Part shown: piece by piece, positions 17,561 to 26,478 of the stretch | Position numbering within the stretch: the first letter of the stretch is position 1 | Layout: each line of letters opens with the position of its first letter | Origin: Pectobacterium araliae | GTDB lineage: Bacteria; Pseudomonadota; Gammaproteobacteria; Enterobacterales; Enterobacteriaceae | DNA: 64,000 nt | Direction: 5' to 3' | Assembly: GCF_037076465.1 (NCBI RefSeq) | Contig: NZ_AP028908.1 | Span: forward strand, 1,798,001-1,862,000 | Notes under the pieces: model-generated | The model's input: the letters and a program-made list of their open reading frames with translations, nothing else | The model's database searches: none | What the model was told of the DNA's origin: nothing | Program-made: the position numbers and the translations under genes

Positions 17561-18072
17561 CTAGTGTAGTAACTTGTTAGTACTAGTTAATTCCAAGAAT
17601 ACCTCGATATGAGGGGTGAATCTCCCAAATATGTTGCACATAGTCCAATGAAGGATCAGTTAACAACTCTGGGCGCTCATCGAAATCAATAAAGTGCGGT
17701 GGGCTATCGGGATTTGGTATTTCTCTAAGAAGAACAAAACCAATCCTAAATAAAAGTTGTGCGATCTGTAAGGGTCTTATGTAATTTTCGCTATCAATTT
17801 TTCCAATCCCATTGACCCCAATGCGATTTACAAATCCATTTTGTATTTTATTTAGAAGATCATCTGTGCTGTATCTTTTAGGACCCTTAGAAAATGTTTC
17901 AATCAATTTTTGTAGTTCACTGAACTGGTGAGAGTGCTCTTTATATATATCATTTACCCTAAAGCGCCCAAAATCACTCAAGATAAGATTTATATCTTGC
18001 ATACCTACTTTCTTCATCCCGCGTTCAGCAGCCGCTTCGGCAGATAATCGGCATAATTGGCTCATCCATCTA

Positions 18073-19225
18073 AATAGCTTTCCGAAATAATAGATCACTT
18101 GGGGGGGAACTCAGTCCAAGTTGAGCGATCTGATCAATCGCTGAATATCCCAAATCACCAACCGGACTGAGTCATGCCGATCATAACACCTATCCAACCC
18201 GACGAGCGTCAATTGATGCAGAAAACCATGCAGACGACACGCGACAAGAACCATTATCGCAGGCTTGCCGCTCTACTAATGCTTGATGATGGCATCTCCG
18301 TTTCCGATGTGGCTAAACACCTTCAGGCTGCTCGTTCCACCGTCGGACGCTGGATAAACTGGTTTACCCAAAGTGGCGCCGAAGGACTGGAAAGCCGACC
18401 CGCAGGACGACCGCCGAAATGGTCGCCAGAGCCTGTATTGCCGCTGCTATCTCATCTGGTTGATTACTCGCCACAGGATGTCGGATGGCTACGCTCGCGC
18501 TGGAGTCTGGAATTGCTGACCATGGAGATAAATGGTTTTTTCAACATTAATGCCTCACGAAGTACCCTGTATCGCTGGGTTAAGATGGCCGGTCTTGTCT
18601 GGCGTCGGGCTGCCCCCACACTGAAGCTCTCCGACCCAGATTACGATGAAAAAATGACCGCTATTCAGGCCGCGCTGGCTGTCAACAGTTCGGAACATCC
18701 CGTGTTTTATCAGGATGAGGTTGATATTGCCCTCAACCCGAAAATCGGCGCTGACTGGAGCCAGAAAGGTAACCAAAAACGGATAGTGACGCCGGGCCAG
18801 AATCAGAAACATTATCTGGCTGGCGCACTGCACGCGGACACAGGAAAGGTGACCTATATAGGCGGAATAAAGAAGACATCAAAATTGTTTATAAATCTGT
18901 TGGTTAAACTGAAACGCACATACCGGCACGCCAGCATTATCACACTGATAGTAGATAACTACATCATTCATAAAAGTAAGGAAACCCAGCGCTGGCTGGC
19001 AGAGAATCCGAAGTTCAACCTGCTGTTTTTGCCGACTTACTCGCCCTGGCTGAACAGAATAGAAGGGCTCTGGCATAAGTTGCATGAAACGGTAACACGA
19101 AATCATCACTGTCATTACATGTGGCAGTTATTGCAGAACGTAGCCCAGTTCATGGAGGCTGCTTCGCCTTTCCCTGGAAATGCACCGGGAAAGGCAAGGG
19201 TGTAGCAGTATTATGAAAAGCTATT
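18073..19225 (+). mobile_element. IS630-family insertion sequence
   Basis: A 1153-bp element with ends AATAGCTTTCCGAAATAAT and, inverted, AATAGCTTTTCATAATA, flanked by TA (18071-18072 and 19226-19227), the family's target duplication. It lies inside the P-loop ATPase gene in the opposite orientation. The transposase looks intact, so the element may be active. Confidence 0.92.
18174..19205 (+). CDS. IS630-family DDE transposase
   Basis: 343 residues in a single frame. An N-terminal helix-turn-helix (ISVSDVAKHLQAARSTVGRW, then a Pro/Arg-rich linker SRPAGRPPKW) precedes the DDE catalytic core: first Asp in VFYQDEVDIAL, second in LIVDNYIIHKS, and Glu in NRIEGLWHKLHE. Length and motif spacing are normal for the family. 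No disabling change was seen. Confidence 0.93.
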   Translation: MPIITPIQPDERQLMQKTMQTTRDKNHYRRLAALLMLDDGISVSDVAKHLQAARSTVGRWINWFTQSGAEGLESRPAGRPPKWSPEPVLPLLSHLVDYSPQDVGWLRSRWSLELLTMEINGFFNINASRSTLYRWVKMAGLVWRRAAPTLKLSDPDYDEKMTAIQAALAVNSSEHPVFYQDEVDIALNPKIGADWSQKGNQKRIVTPGQNQKHYLAGALHADTGKVTYIGGIKKTSKLFINLLVKLKRTYRHASIITLIVDNYIIHKSKETQRWLAENPKFNLLFLPTYSPWLNRIEGLWHKLHETVTRNHHCHYMWQLLQNVAQFMEAASPFPGNAPGKARV

Positions 19226-20444
19226 TAGGTCGCTTAGCACCTAAAATACGGATAGGAGTGAAAGGTGATACCTGAGATCCAGACCAACGGATTTTTTTCA
19301 TAAATACAAGAGATATTAACTTCTCTCTATCTGTAGCCCGCTCGACACTCCAGTGCTTTGTAACATTATTTTGGCGGTGTCTATTTAAATAGGAAAGAAT
19401 TTTATTGGAAATTATCTTCTCTAGTTCTGTTCTACTCCAATTAATATCAATTGCATACTGCTCACACTTATCAAGATCTTCATTATATCTAATAGTTGTC
19501 CAAACATCAGTCCTAACACTTGCTCGTATTTTCATACCTTTGACATCTCTTGCGAGTGCCCTGCAAGCCGAAAAAAAGCTAGATACCCTTGCCTTATGAA
19601 TGTCATCAGCAGAAAATGTTGAATCTATATCATCTACAAACAACCAAATATCAGCATCTTCTTTCTCAGCCATATACCGCTCGAGCAAGACACTAGAATT
19701 TTTGGCTACAGGAGAGATAAGTTCTATGGGTATATTTTTGCTTTTAATTCTGCTTAATAACGCGCCAAGAAAATTTCTCCCTTTATACCCAACCAGTTCT
19801 GAAGCTTCGACTAAGGCCATCTGATCATCGGTCCAAGCAAAACCTATTTTACTTCCCAATTCATAATTGATTCGGGCTGAAAGTGCCTTTTTCCATTCGT
19901 TCTGAAGCTTAAGATGATCATGTCCCTCAAAATTACCATAGCTTAGCAAGTCAGCCCCAGTGACCGATATAACGACTGCACCAGGATCCTTCTTGGATAC
20001 GTCAAATGCAAGTTTAGATAAAAGTGAAGATTTTCCCATTCCTTTCCGAGCTCTGACTATCCCAAAACTACGACTGGGAGAAAGAAATTTATCAAACTTG
20101 TCTTTAGTTATAAAGTATGATGAAAGCACTTCTGGGTCTTCATCTTCACCAGCTTCATTACCAAAAAGGTTTTCATCATAAAAATCCAAATCTATGGTGT
20201 ATTCCTGCGGGTTGAACATTTCTCTCTCTCTTATGATTTTCACTCATTTAAAATTAATACTGAAGCACTTCTCTTTCAGAATTTTTTGAAATCTCTAGGA
20301 CGAAGCCTGAAAACATGTACAGTTTTTCTCGGGTGGAACATAATTTCATTCATACAAGAATACTGAATTTTTAGCTTTTTACTTTAGCAGAATGTAAGGA
20401 AAAAATGATATGAATTTGGATATTTCCTATGTTCCGCTATTCTA

Positions 20445-20542
20445 AATAGCTTTGCATAATAGCGCTACACTTGCTGAGGGGCGCACCCCGCCAGCACTGG
20501 TCTCACACAATGAGAAGTGAAGCATCAATGCGCAAAGTTATT
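20445..20542. repeat. 98-bp IS630-type MITE
   Basis: The left end AATAGCTTTGCATAATA and the right end (inverted) AATAACTTTGCGCATTG match each other at 10 of the first 11 bases, and the left end differs from the neighbouring IS630 end by one base over 17. TA flanks both sides (20443-20444, 20543-20544). The interior has no ORF. It lies in the 420-base gap (20244-20664) upstream of the ATPase gene, which otherwise holds only AT-rich, promoter-like DNA. Confidence 0.75.
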
Positions 20543-20664
20543 TAGAACCACCTGTTTTTGGGATTGTATGATACTCCGTCGTATACAGTCACAGTTAAAA
20601 GCGTATGATGTAGTAGTAAATAATAAATTTGGAATGTCGCATAAAAATTGCTGAGGTATACCAT

Positions 20665-20934
20665 CTAATTATGAGTGTGGTAATTATACTCACCCTCATG
20701 TTTATAACTAACGATGCTTACTTGAAAATTTTTTTTGACCACGCTACTGATATAACTATTCAGTCCTTGCCCTGAGTGCGCTAGTTCTTTCATCCTAGAG
20801 GCTGTTGCAGTCCCCAGCTTATTAGCATTGTAAACGTATTTCCATCCATCTTTGAACTCGACTCTTATAGAGTCGGCCGTAGTTTCATAAAACACCACCC
20901 TAGAATTACCGCTTCTATTTGCATAAGCTGGCAT
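20665..20934 (-). CDS. KTSC-domain-like small protein
   Basis: 89 residues from ATG 20934, chosen because AAGGATAACAAA stands directly before it (the frame is open further upstream). The sequence SIRVEFKDGWKYVYNANKLG, then MKELAHSGQGLNSYISSVVK, matches the layout of the KTSC domain (strand pair, GxxYxY, then a helix around a SGxGLNxxI motif), a small domain found alone or fused to nucleic-acid-related proteins. It reads in the same direction as the ATPase gene, but the 445-base gap makes a shared transcript unlikely. Confidence 0.65.
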   Translation of the reverse strand: MPAYANRSGNSRVVFYETTADSIRVEFKDGWKYVYNANKLGTATASRMKELAHSGQGLNSYISSVVKKNFQVSIVSYKHEGEYNYHTHN

Positions 20935-21114
20935 TTTGTTATCCTTCATTGAACGCAGCAAAAGATTGCTGTTCCACAGTTATATACCTCGTATGAAAAC
21001 TGGTTATTGAGCTAAGTCATAACTTCAATTTTTCTCATGAATGTAAACTATTTTTCCTGCTGTGTTAACTAACAGGCCGTAGTGTTTGTAATGTCAGTCT
21101 AGCATATAATCGAC

Positions 21115-21130
21115 AGACCAGATCTGGTCT
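21115..21130. promoter_or_regulatory. Perfect 16-bp palindrome AGACCAGATCTGGTCT
   Basis: A fully symmetric 16-mer directly follows a TATAAT-like hexamer (about 21104-21109), so it has the look of an operator over a rightward promoter. The 820-base gap between the KTSC gene and the primase contains this palindrome and the iteron array. The 100-codon frame at 21156-21458 has no coding character I trust. Confidence 0.4.
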
Positions 21131-21505
21131 CCATGAATACACTTAAAGAAGCTTTTTGCAGCGTTCGGTTTCTGTATTGTTTCACTCTGTCATAGATCGA
21201 AACCGTCCCCAATCTACCATTTTAAGCACATTCCCTATACCACTCCCTGACGCGCCGATTGCGCAAAAAACCATAGCATTTCGATACATGCGTACCGACC
21301 AAAAAATTGACTTCAAATTGAATAAAATGAGGTGTGGCGCGGGTTGCAGCAATGTTCGCAGTTCGCACAGCAACGCGTCACAACTGCGTACCACATTGCG
21401 AATTTTTCCGTACCCGCTCAGTGTCGTTTTACGTGCTTTCTCACTGGCACTGGTTTAACCATCATGATTTTTGTGTGCGCAAATTCTTATAGATAGGCAA
21501 AAGTG

Positions 21506-21762
21506 GGTCGGTTCGGTAGGTTCAGTCGGTTCACGTAGTCAACTGATTGATAGATAGGGTAATTATTTTTAGAATTGAACCGACTTATGGGTAGGTTCAC
21601 GCGGTGTGTAGGTCGGTTCACCAAGCCAGCCAGAAAAGGGGCGTTTGATTAGGTCGGTTCAAAATGGCTAAAGTCGGTTCAGGGTCGGTTCACTATTCAA
21701 ATAAAAATAACCATAAATCAATGTATTAAAATAATGAACCGACTGAACCTACCGAACCGACC
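21506..21762. other. Iteron array with 28-bp inverted ends, candidate replication origin
   Basis: Around ten copies of GGTCGGTTCA or close variants (GGTAGGTTCA) occur in 257 bases. The block 21506-21533 (three tandem units) is the exact reverse complement of 21735-21762. Further units lie between (about 21576, 21590, 21611, 21652, 21673 and 21683), some inverted, with AT-rich stretches at 21541-21575 and 21694-21734. The array starts 22 bases beyond the primase stop, as in the crr of P4 or the ori of SaPI-type islands, where the replication protein binds iterons flanking AT-rich DNA. Confidence 0.75.
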
Positions 21763-21783
21763 TTATTTTACCTTACGCGTGAT

Positions 21784-24390
21784 TTACTCTTCCTCGTCGT
21801 CGAGTGTCATGAGTACCACAAAGCGCGGCTGCTTGCCGTCAATGCGCAGTGATTTACGTGTAATGCCTTTGGCGGGTTTATCCAGCATTCCGGCATCAGC
21901 CAGCACCTGTGCGAACGCAGCGGCATTGGCACCAGTGGCAATTTCGTTATTGAACACGGCGGGGAAGGTGTGAAACACCAGCGTATCGGCTCCTGGCTTT
22001 TTCACCCGATATCCCGCCAGATCCTTGATGGGTAAATCGCGTGGATCAGGATTGGGATGCGGTAAATAACGGCTGTAGCCAAACTGGTGCAAAAAGGCGT
22101 CGGCTTGTTCTACCCAGGCTTTGGCCTCGCGGTTGCCCATGCCAAATTCATTTACCCAAGCATAGAAGCTATGCTGTAAGGCATCGTGGCATTCCTGCGC
22201 CGTCCAGCCAGTAAAAGAGGCTGAGAGCAATAAAGCCGCTTCTAGCACGGCAAAACGTGACGCCACCCGCCGCACTTGTTCGCTGGCATCATCGGGTAAC
22301 AGTGAAAACCAGCGCCGCTCTGTTTCGCGATAGGCTCCTAGCGCGTTTTCTTTCTGGCTGGCGAGGTGAGCAATCCACGTCCGACCAACCGCGCCATAAT
22401 GGGCGTTGCTGGCATCTCGGATCGCGTCAGCATGGGCTTTGCCATCCTGATAGCCATGAAATACCGTCGCTTTGGTGATCGGGACATTCAGCAAGCGCAC
22501 CAATTGACCGGCATTCACTCGCCCACCGTCAGCGCGGATATAGCTTTCCAGATCGATCTCGCCGGTACTGAACGCCATTGCTCGCCAGCGCTTTAGTTCT
22601 CGGTTGCCGCCTTCTCTGGCTCCCTGAATCTTACCCACACCGTTAAACAGCGCATAGGCGGCATCGGCCACGGCTTTGCGATTGCTGCCTTGCCCGATTT
22701 CATCCAACGGCATGAAACCGTCATTGTGGACGGCGGCTTCGTTTACCAGCCCCAACGCAGTGGAATACCACGTTAGTTTAAGCGCATTAGGATCGCCATA
22801 GACAGAAGAGGCGATATTGCCGGTGGTGGTTTTGCCCGCAGATGAACCGCCAAACAGATGGACGCCGAACCCGTCCGTGCCCACTAGCCCGATAAGCGGT
22901 GCGGCAAAGGCACAGGCGACCCCCAACATCATAGAGGGATTACCCTGTGCCAGCGCCGCTACATTACCACGCCAGCTTTGCGCCGTTCCGCTGGTGGCAT
23001 AACCTTTGGCTGCGCCCGATTTACCGTTGAACAAGACGGGAATGCTCGGCATGCCGATAACTGAACCGTCCGGCATCAGGTAAGCGCCATGCTGCCAGCC
23101 GGTCGCGCTGGCGATTGCCCAGCGGCAACCTGCATGACTGCGACACAAGTGATCGGCCAGTATTGCCCGTAACCCGCCTTTGGCCGTGACTGCCAGCCCA
23201 CCCGCACGTAATCGTGCCCAGCCTTCGCGTTCGCCAATATCGCGCATTGGAATGGCTTCGGTGCGGGGCTGGCTCTCACCGCTTGGCGTCCAGCTTAAAA
23301 CCAGATAACGCTCTGACTCATCCGATCCAATCCCCGCCACCGTAATAGGATCAGACAGCCAGCTTTCACGCTCGATAATGTCGCCGCTGTCATGGTCAGT
23401 CTTCGGCTCTACCCAATACAGCCCGCCATGACGAATGTCTGCGTAAGGTTTTAAGGGGGAATAGGAAGACGGCAGCGGTTTTTGTCCTGGCTGATAAAGT
23501 GAGGCGGCAAAGGCCGATATGGATACCGCCTCGCCATGTTGCTGGTAGTAATCATTCCAGTCGGCTTTTTCAGTTGTCGGCGGGAGCGCCACCCAACCGT
23601 TTACCGCTAGTGCTGCTTTTTCAGCCGCGATTTTTCCCGTGTTGTTACCATCGGGTTTACGGTCATTATCCGCAGCAAGGATGATTTTGGCGTCCGGCCA
23701 GACAGCACGGCAAGATCGTGCAACGTGGATCAGATTCCCGCTATCTAATGCGCTGATAGCGACACCTTGCATCAGTAACGATGTCGTAATCGCGGTAGCG
23801 TAACCTTCGGCAATGATCATTGTATCCGCGTGTTTGGGTAGGGTACTAACGGGAATGAATGCGCCTTTCTTTCGGCTACCGGCAATCAGCTTTTTCTCAC
23901 CATTAGGTTTGATAAGCTGTGCGCCAGTAGTGGTGCCGCCCATGTTTTGCAGCGCCAGCAACAGGGAACCATCATCCAGCAGTAGTGAGGGGCGTTGCAG
24001 CCCTTTATTCAGCAGATAGTCAGATTGACCCGATACCGCTTTCGCCACCAGCGAATTTACCCGTTCGGTAATTAGACGATGATCAGGTTTTTTACTGGCG
24101 AGTATAACGACCGGCAACGGAAGCGCCAGCACCTCGGCGACCTGTTCCGCTGCTTGCCACGCATCACACTTATTCACTTTCATCACCAGATCCAGTCCGG
24201 TTCCTGCGCCGCAGTGAGAACAAAAATAGGTGCCACGACCTTCTTTATCGTCAAAACGGTAGCGGGTATTCCCGCCACAGTTGGGACATTCACTTTCCTG
24301 CCGATTGGTCGGGATGCCTAACCGCTGCAAAATTCCCTCCCAATGGCCGTTGGCTTTTGTCCGCACGTCTTGAATGAACGTGTTGCTCAT
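21784..24390 (-). CDS. Satellite primase-helicase (zinc finger, TOPRIM, DUF927)
   Basis: 868 residues. The N-terminal zinc ribbon is C-P-N-C ... C-S-H-C (about 36-60). A TOPRIM-like primase core follows (MIIAEGYATAITTSLLMQGV; IILAADND near 240), then a DUF927/SF3-like helicase with Walker A GGSSAGKTTTGN and Walker B-like FMPLDEIGQG. P4 alpha has a similar primase-helicase layout and starts satellite replication from its own iterons. Its start overlaps the preceding small gene by four bases, so translation is coupled. The iteron array behind its stop is the probable target. Confidence 0.9.
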   Translation of the reverse strand: MSNTFIQDVRTKANGHWEGILQRLGIPTNRQESECPNCGGNTRYRFDDKEGRGTYFCSHCGAGTGLDLVMKVNKCDAWQAAEQVAEVLALPLPVVILASKKPDHRLITERVNSLVAKAVSGQSDYLLNKGLQRPSLLLDDGSLLLALQNMGGTTTGAQLIKPNGEKKLIAGSRKKGAFIPVSTLPKHADTMIIAEGYATAITTSLLMQGVAISALDSGNLIHVARSCRAVWPDAKIILAADNDRKPDGNNTGKIAAEKAALAVNGWVALPPTTEKADWNDYYQQHGEAVSISAFAASLYQPGQKPLPSSYSPLKPYADIRHGGLYWVEPKTDHDSGDIIERESWLSDPITVAGIGSDESERYLVLSWTPSGESQPRTEAIPMRDIGEREGWARLRAGGLAVTAKGGLRAILADHLCRSHAGCRWAIASATGWQHGAYLMPDGSVIGMPSIPVLFNGKSGAAKGYATSGTAQSWRGNVAALAQGNPSMMLGVACAFAAPLIGLVGTDGFGVHLFGGSSAGKTTTGNIASSVYGDPNALKLTWYSTALGLVNEAAVHNDGFMPLDEIGQGSNRKAVADAAYALFNGVGKIQGAREGGNRELKRWRAMAFSTGEIDLESYIRADGGRVNAGQLVRLLNVPITKATVFHGYQDGKAHADAIRDASNAHYGAVGRTWIAHLASQKENALGAYRETERRWFSLLPDDASEQVRRVASRFAVLEAALLLSASFTGWTAQECHDALQHSFYAWVNEFGMGNREAKAWVEQADAFLHQFGYSRYLPHPNPDPRDLPIKDLAGYRVKKPGADTLVFHTFPAVFNNEIATGANAAAFAQVLADAGMLDKPAKGITRKSLRIDGKQPRFVVLMTLDDEEE

Positions 24391-24554
24391 GCGGCCTCGT
24401 CCTCCTGCGCCCGGTGGAGCGCATCAAGCCGTTCGGCAAGAATAAACATCAGGATCTCTTTTGCCTGCGGTTCCCTTAACTCCACGATGGCATAAGCCAA
24501 TGCACGACACTGATCGATCAGTTCTTCCTGTTCCAGCGGTGTGTTATCAAACAT
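24387..24554 (-). CDS. Small island ORF before the primase
   Basis: 55 residues, acidic and helical (EELIDQCRALAYAIVELREP, then ILMFILAERLDAL). ATG 24554 has AGGAGG seven bases upstream, one of the best ribosome-binding sites in the island. Its end overlaps the primase start by four bases and its start overlaps the Icd-like gene, so it lies inside a tight cistron chain. Function is unknown. Short ORFs at this place are common in P4-like elements. Confidence 0.7.
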   Translation of the reverse strand: MFDNTPLEQEELIDQCRALAYAIVELREPQAKEILMFILAERLDALHRAQEDEAA

Positions 24555-24747
24555 GGCGCACCTCCTGAACGGGAAGGCGAGCAGAGAAAGTAAATGCAAA
24601 ACACGGAGACAGCATTTGCCGTGCTTCCCGCTCTGAATAGGCTTCAACGGATAGGCGACAAAACGTTTTTTCCTGCGGAGAGTAGGGCAGTACCAGAAAG
24701 CGATACTGAAATTTAAGGCGAGTTTGGGTAGACTGTGAATCAGCCAT
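24547..24747 (-). CDS. Icd-like (host cell division inhibitor-like) protein
   Basis: 66 residues. TQTRLKFQYRFLVLPYSPQE and the C-terminal FTFSARLPVQEVRHV are typical of the short Icd-like proteins found in P4-like and P1-like elements. The name comes from the phage P1 inhibitor of cell division, and activity in this small form is not shown. AAAGGAGTAACGTC precedes ATG 24747. It overlaps the next small gene by eight bases and starts the cistron chain ending with the primase. Confidence 0.72.
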   Translation of the reverse strand: MADSQSTQTRLKFQYRFLVLPYSPQEKTFCRLSVEAYSEREARQMLSPCFAFTFSARLPVQEVRHV

Positions 24748-24936
24748 GACGTTACTCCTTTTAACGCTGTGGTCAGAAGCCCAGTATGTGTTGCTGCACT
24801 GCCGGGCTTCGTTATGTTAACCTTGAATTCAATCAAGGTGTGCGCACAGGATAATTCTTGGTGTGCGCACACGTCAAACGCTTTAAATTTCAATTTTTCA
24901 GGCAGAGTACCGTCAGTGTCTTTAACGGAGTTAGGC

Positions 24937-25128
24937 ATGGCTACAGGCAATAACAATAGTAAATCCACTAAAAAGGGAATCCGTTTCCCACACGAACTGA
25001 TTGATGAAATTGATGCCAGCGTAGCGCGTGAAAAAGTAGACAATCCCAACGCTAATTTTTCTGCGTGGGTATTGGATGCCTGCGGGCGTAAGTTAGAAGC
25101 GGAAAAAGACGATAAATCAAAACCGTGA
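24937..25128 (+). CDS. YlcI/YnfO-family small protein
   Basis: 63 residues. KKGIRFPHELIDEIDASVAR, then NFSAWVLDACGRKL, resembles the YlcI/YnfO (DUF3950) group of phage proteins, which have a ribbon-helix-helix-like layout (strand then two helices) suggesting DNA binding. ATG 24937 has GGAG seven bases upstream. It is divergent from the Icd-primase cistrons and may regulate the intervening 24748-24936 promoter region. Confidence 0.7.
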   Translation: MATGNNNSKSTKKGIRFPHELIDEIDASVAREKVDNPNANFSAWVLDACGRKLEAEKDDKSKP

Positions 25129-25266
25129 TTTGAGCGTTTTTCTAAATAGCTGATGTGCTGATTTTGGGCGTAGCAATGCCCGCTCCAGCCAGTGCCAGAT
25201 TTTTGGATCATCATATTTTTGATTCCGATATGCCGCTAGCGCGGCAATAAAAATGGATGTGTCGGA

Positions 25267-25482
25267 TTATGCGGTTTCGGTTTGCTGGTCACGTTCGGCA
25301 ATGCGTTGCCTTAACCAATCGCTAACTTCATCCTCGAACCAGCCTACGCGCCGTAAGCCAACCCGAAACCCTTTGGGGAATTCTCCGGCATTGATCATTT
25401 CCTGAAAGCTGCTGTCTGAATTAACGCGCAGAATGGCTTTCACTTCTTTCTTTAACAGGATTTTTCTGTCTAACAGGTTCAT
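25267..25482 (-). CDS. AlpA-family excisionase/regulator
   Basis: 71 residues with a winged helix-turn-helix. LLKKEVKAILRVNSDSSFQE, then FPKGFRVGLRRVGWFEDEVS and a terminal helix WLRQRIAER, form the standard AlpA layout. AlpA-type proteins activate the integrase gene and/or act as excisionase in P4-like elements and PICIs. It lies in the expected early module between int and the replication genes. Confidence 0.88.
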   Translation of the reverse strand: MNLLDRKILLKKEVKAILRVNSDSSFQEMINAGEFPKGFRVGLRRVGWFEDEVSDWLRQRIAERDQQTETA

Positions 25483-25675
25483 ACGTCTTTATCTCCAATG
25501 AAACCGGCGTTGTCCGGTCAGTGCAGATAGTTAAACGGTTTTGTGGGCTAAAGGGTGGTAGGCAATAAAGATAGTTGGTAAGAGAGAAAATCAAATGAGG
25601 TAAGGCATGGTGCTAGTTTGGTAACGGCCGCTGTCTAACACGGCCGCTATTCTGTCGCTAATAATAATGATGGTG

Positions 25676-26332
25676 TTAATTAGCGGGCATAGCCGCCAGA
25701 GCTTCCGCAATTAGCTTACGAAAAGACTCTGTTTTATCCGGCGTATTTTCACCGAGCACCGAACCCACCGCCAGCGCTGCATCTTCTGCGAGTTTTTTCT
25801 GGTTCAGTTTGTTACCCCATTTATAAACACCGCCGCTTTTACCTTCAAGCGCCTTCGATAAACCAGCGATAAGAAGCAATGCGGTATCACGGTTAGCAAA
25901 TTCGCCCCAACTTTCTGGTAGTGGTACGTCTTTTTTGGGATCGGAAAAGCCATACCAGGGTGAATCATCGGAAAGTAATTGGTTAGCCCACGGCCAAATA
26001 TCAGCGGCAAGAAACGTGGCATCGTGTATCTGGGTATTTCGATTGATAGTGTCTACATCAATCTGTGTTGTCCAGATATTGGTAGTATCACCCCATGCGC
26101 TGGTGTGGGACGCGCGGATCGGTTTGATGATACCGAACCTTACCGCCTGAAAGATGGTTTGCAGATAGCTTTCTATTTCAGATTCTTGGTAATGGGGAAC
26201 GGAATCAGGCAGGTAATCATCGGTGCAATAGGTGATAGATGTATTGTCGCTGCCGTGACCGGCCATGACGCTTGCCACCTGATGTGCAGTGACTTCGATC
26301 ATTCCCCTCATGTGTTTAGGTATTTTCAGCAT
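25676..26332 (-). CDS. Hypothetical island protein between alpA and int
   Basis: 218 residues, soluble, no signal peptide or membrane span. The middle is aspartate and tryptophan rich (DIWPWANQLLSDDSPWYGFS), and the C-terminal third is helical (KKLAEDAALAVGSVLGE). I recognise no catalytic motif or family. It reads with int and alpA, but gaps of 146 and 193 bases mean it may have its own promoter. Composition fits the island. Confidence 0.65.
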   Translation of the reverse strand: MLKIPKHMRGMIEVTAHQVASVMAGHGSDNTSITYCTDDYLPDSVPHYQESEIESYLQTIFQAVRFGIIKPIRASHTSAWGDTTNIWTTQIDVDTINRNTQIHDATFLAADIWPWANQLLSDDSPWYGFSDPKKDVPLPESWGEFANRDTALLLIAGLSKALEGKSGGVYKWGNKLNQKKLAEDAALAVGSVLGENTPDKTESFRKLIAEALAAMPAN

Positions 26333-26478
26333 ATTCCCTCGGCTGGTATATCAAATAGCACAGCCCCGATGTAAAGGGGCTGGTTAACGGTGTGGGTTTC
26401 TTTCGGTTTGTACCGGATAACGACATTTTAGGAGGGCAACTAACAGGAATCAATAATTAGCTGTATATAAATACAGTG

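Larger units (their letters stand above)
17583..20219 (-). pseudogene. Sll1717-type P-loop ATPase gene split by an IS630-family element
   Basis: The 5' part (19226-20219) encodes MFNPQEYTIDLDFYDENLF, Walker A RARKGMGKSSLL and Walker B WLFVDDIDSTF. The 3' part (17583-18072) continues RWMSQLCRLSAEAAAERG. Removing the IS (18073-19225) and one TA joins GAKRP to RWMSQL in frame, restoring an uninterrupted protein of about 493 residues. It resembles the P-loop ATPases of the Sll1717 family, often found in mobile cargo. ATG 20219 with GAGAGAGA upstream is preferred to GTG 20243. As it stands the gene is broken. Confidence 0.85.

Noticed and set aside
21156..21458. A 100-codon rightward frame near the origin
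   Set aside because: No recognisable family, no clear ribosome-binding site, and composition like the surrounding non-coding DNA.
24769..24936. Upstream extension of the YlcI-like gene
   Set aside because: The extension has no coding similarity, and the strong ribosome-binding site lies just before ATG 24937.
25144..25155. CTAAATAGCTGA, resembling one end of the IS630 element or MITE
   Set aside because: The match stops after AATAGCT, and no partner end with flanking TA is found nearby.
24555..25214. A long leftward frame ending with the 55-residue ORF
   Set aside because: Its upstream 220 codons overlap other genes on both strands and show no similarity. The AGGAGG before ATG 24554 marks the true start.
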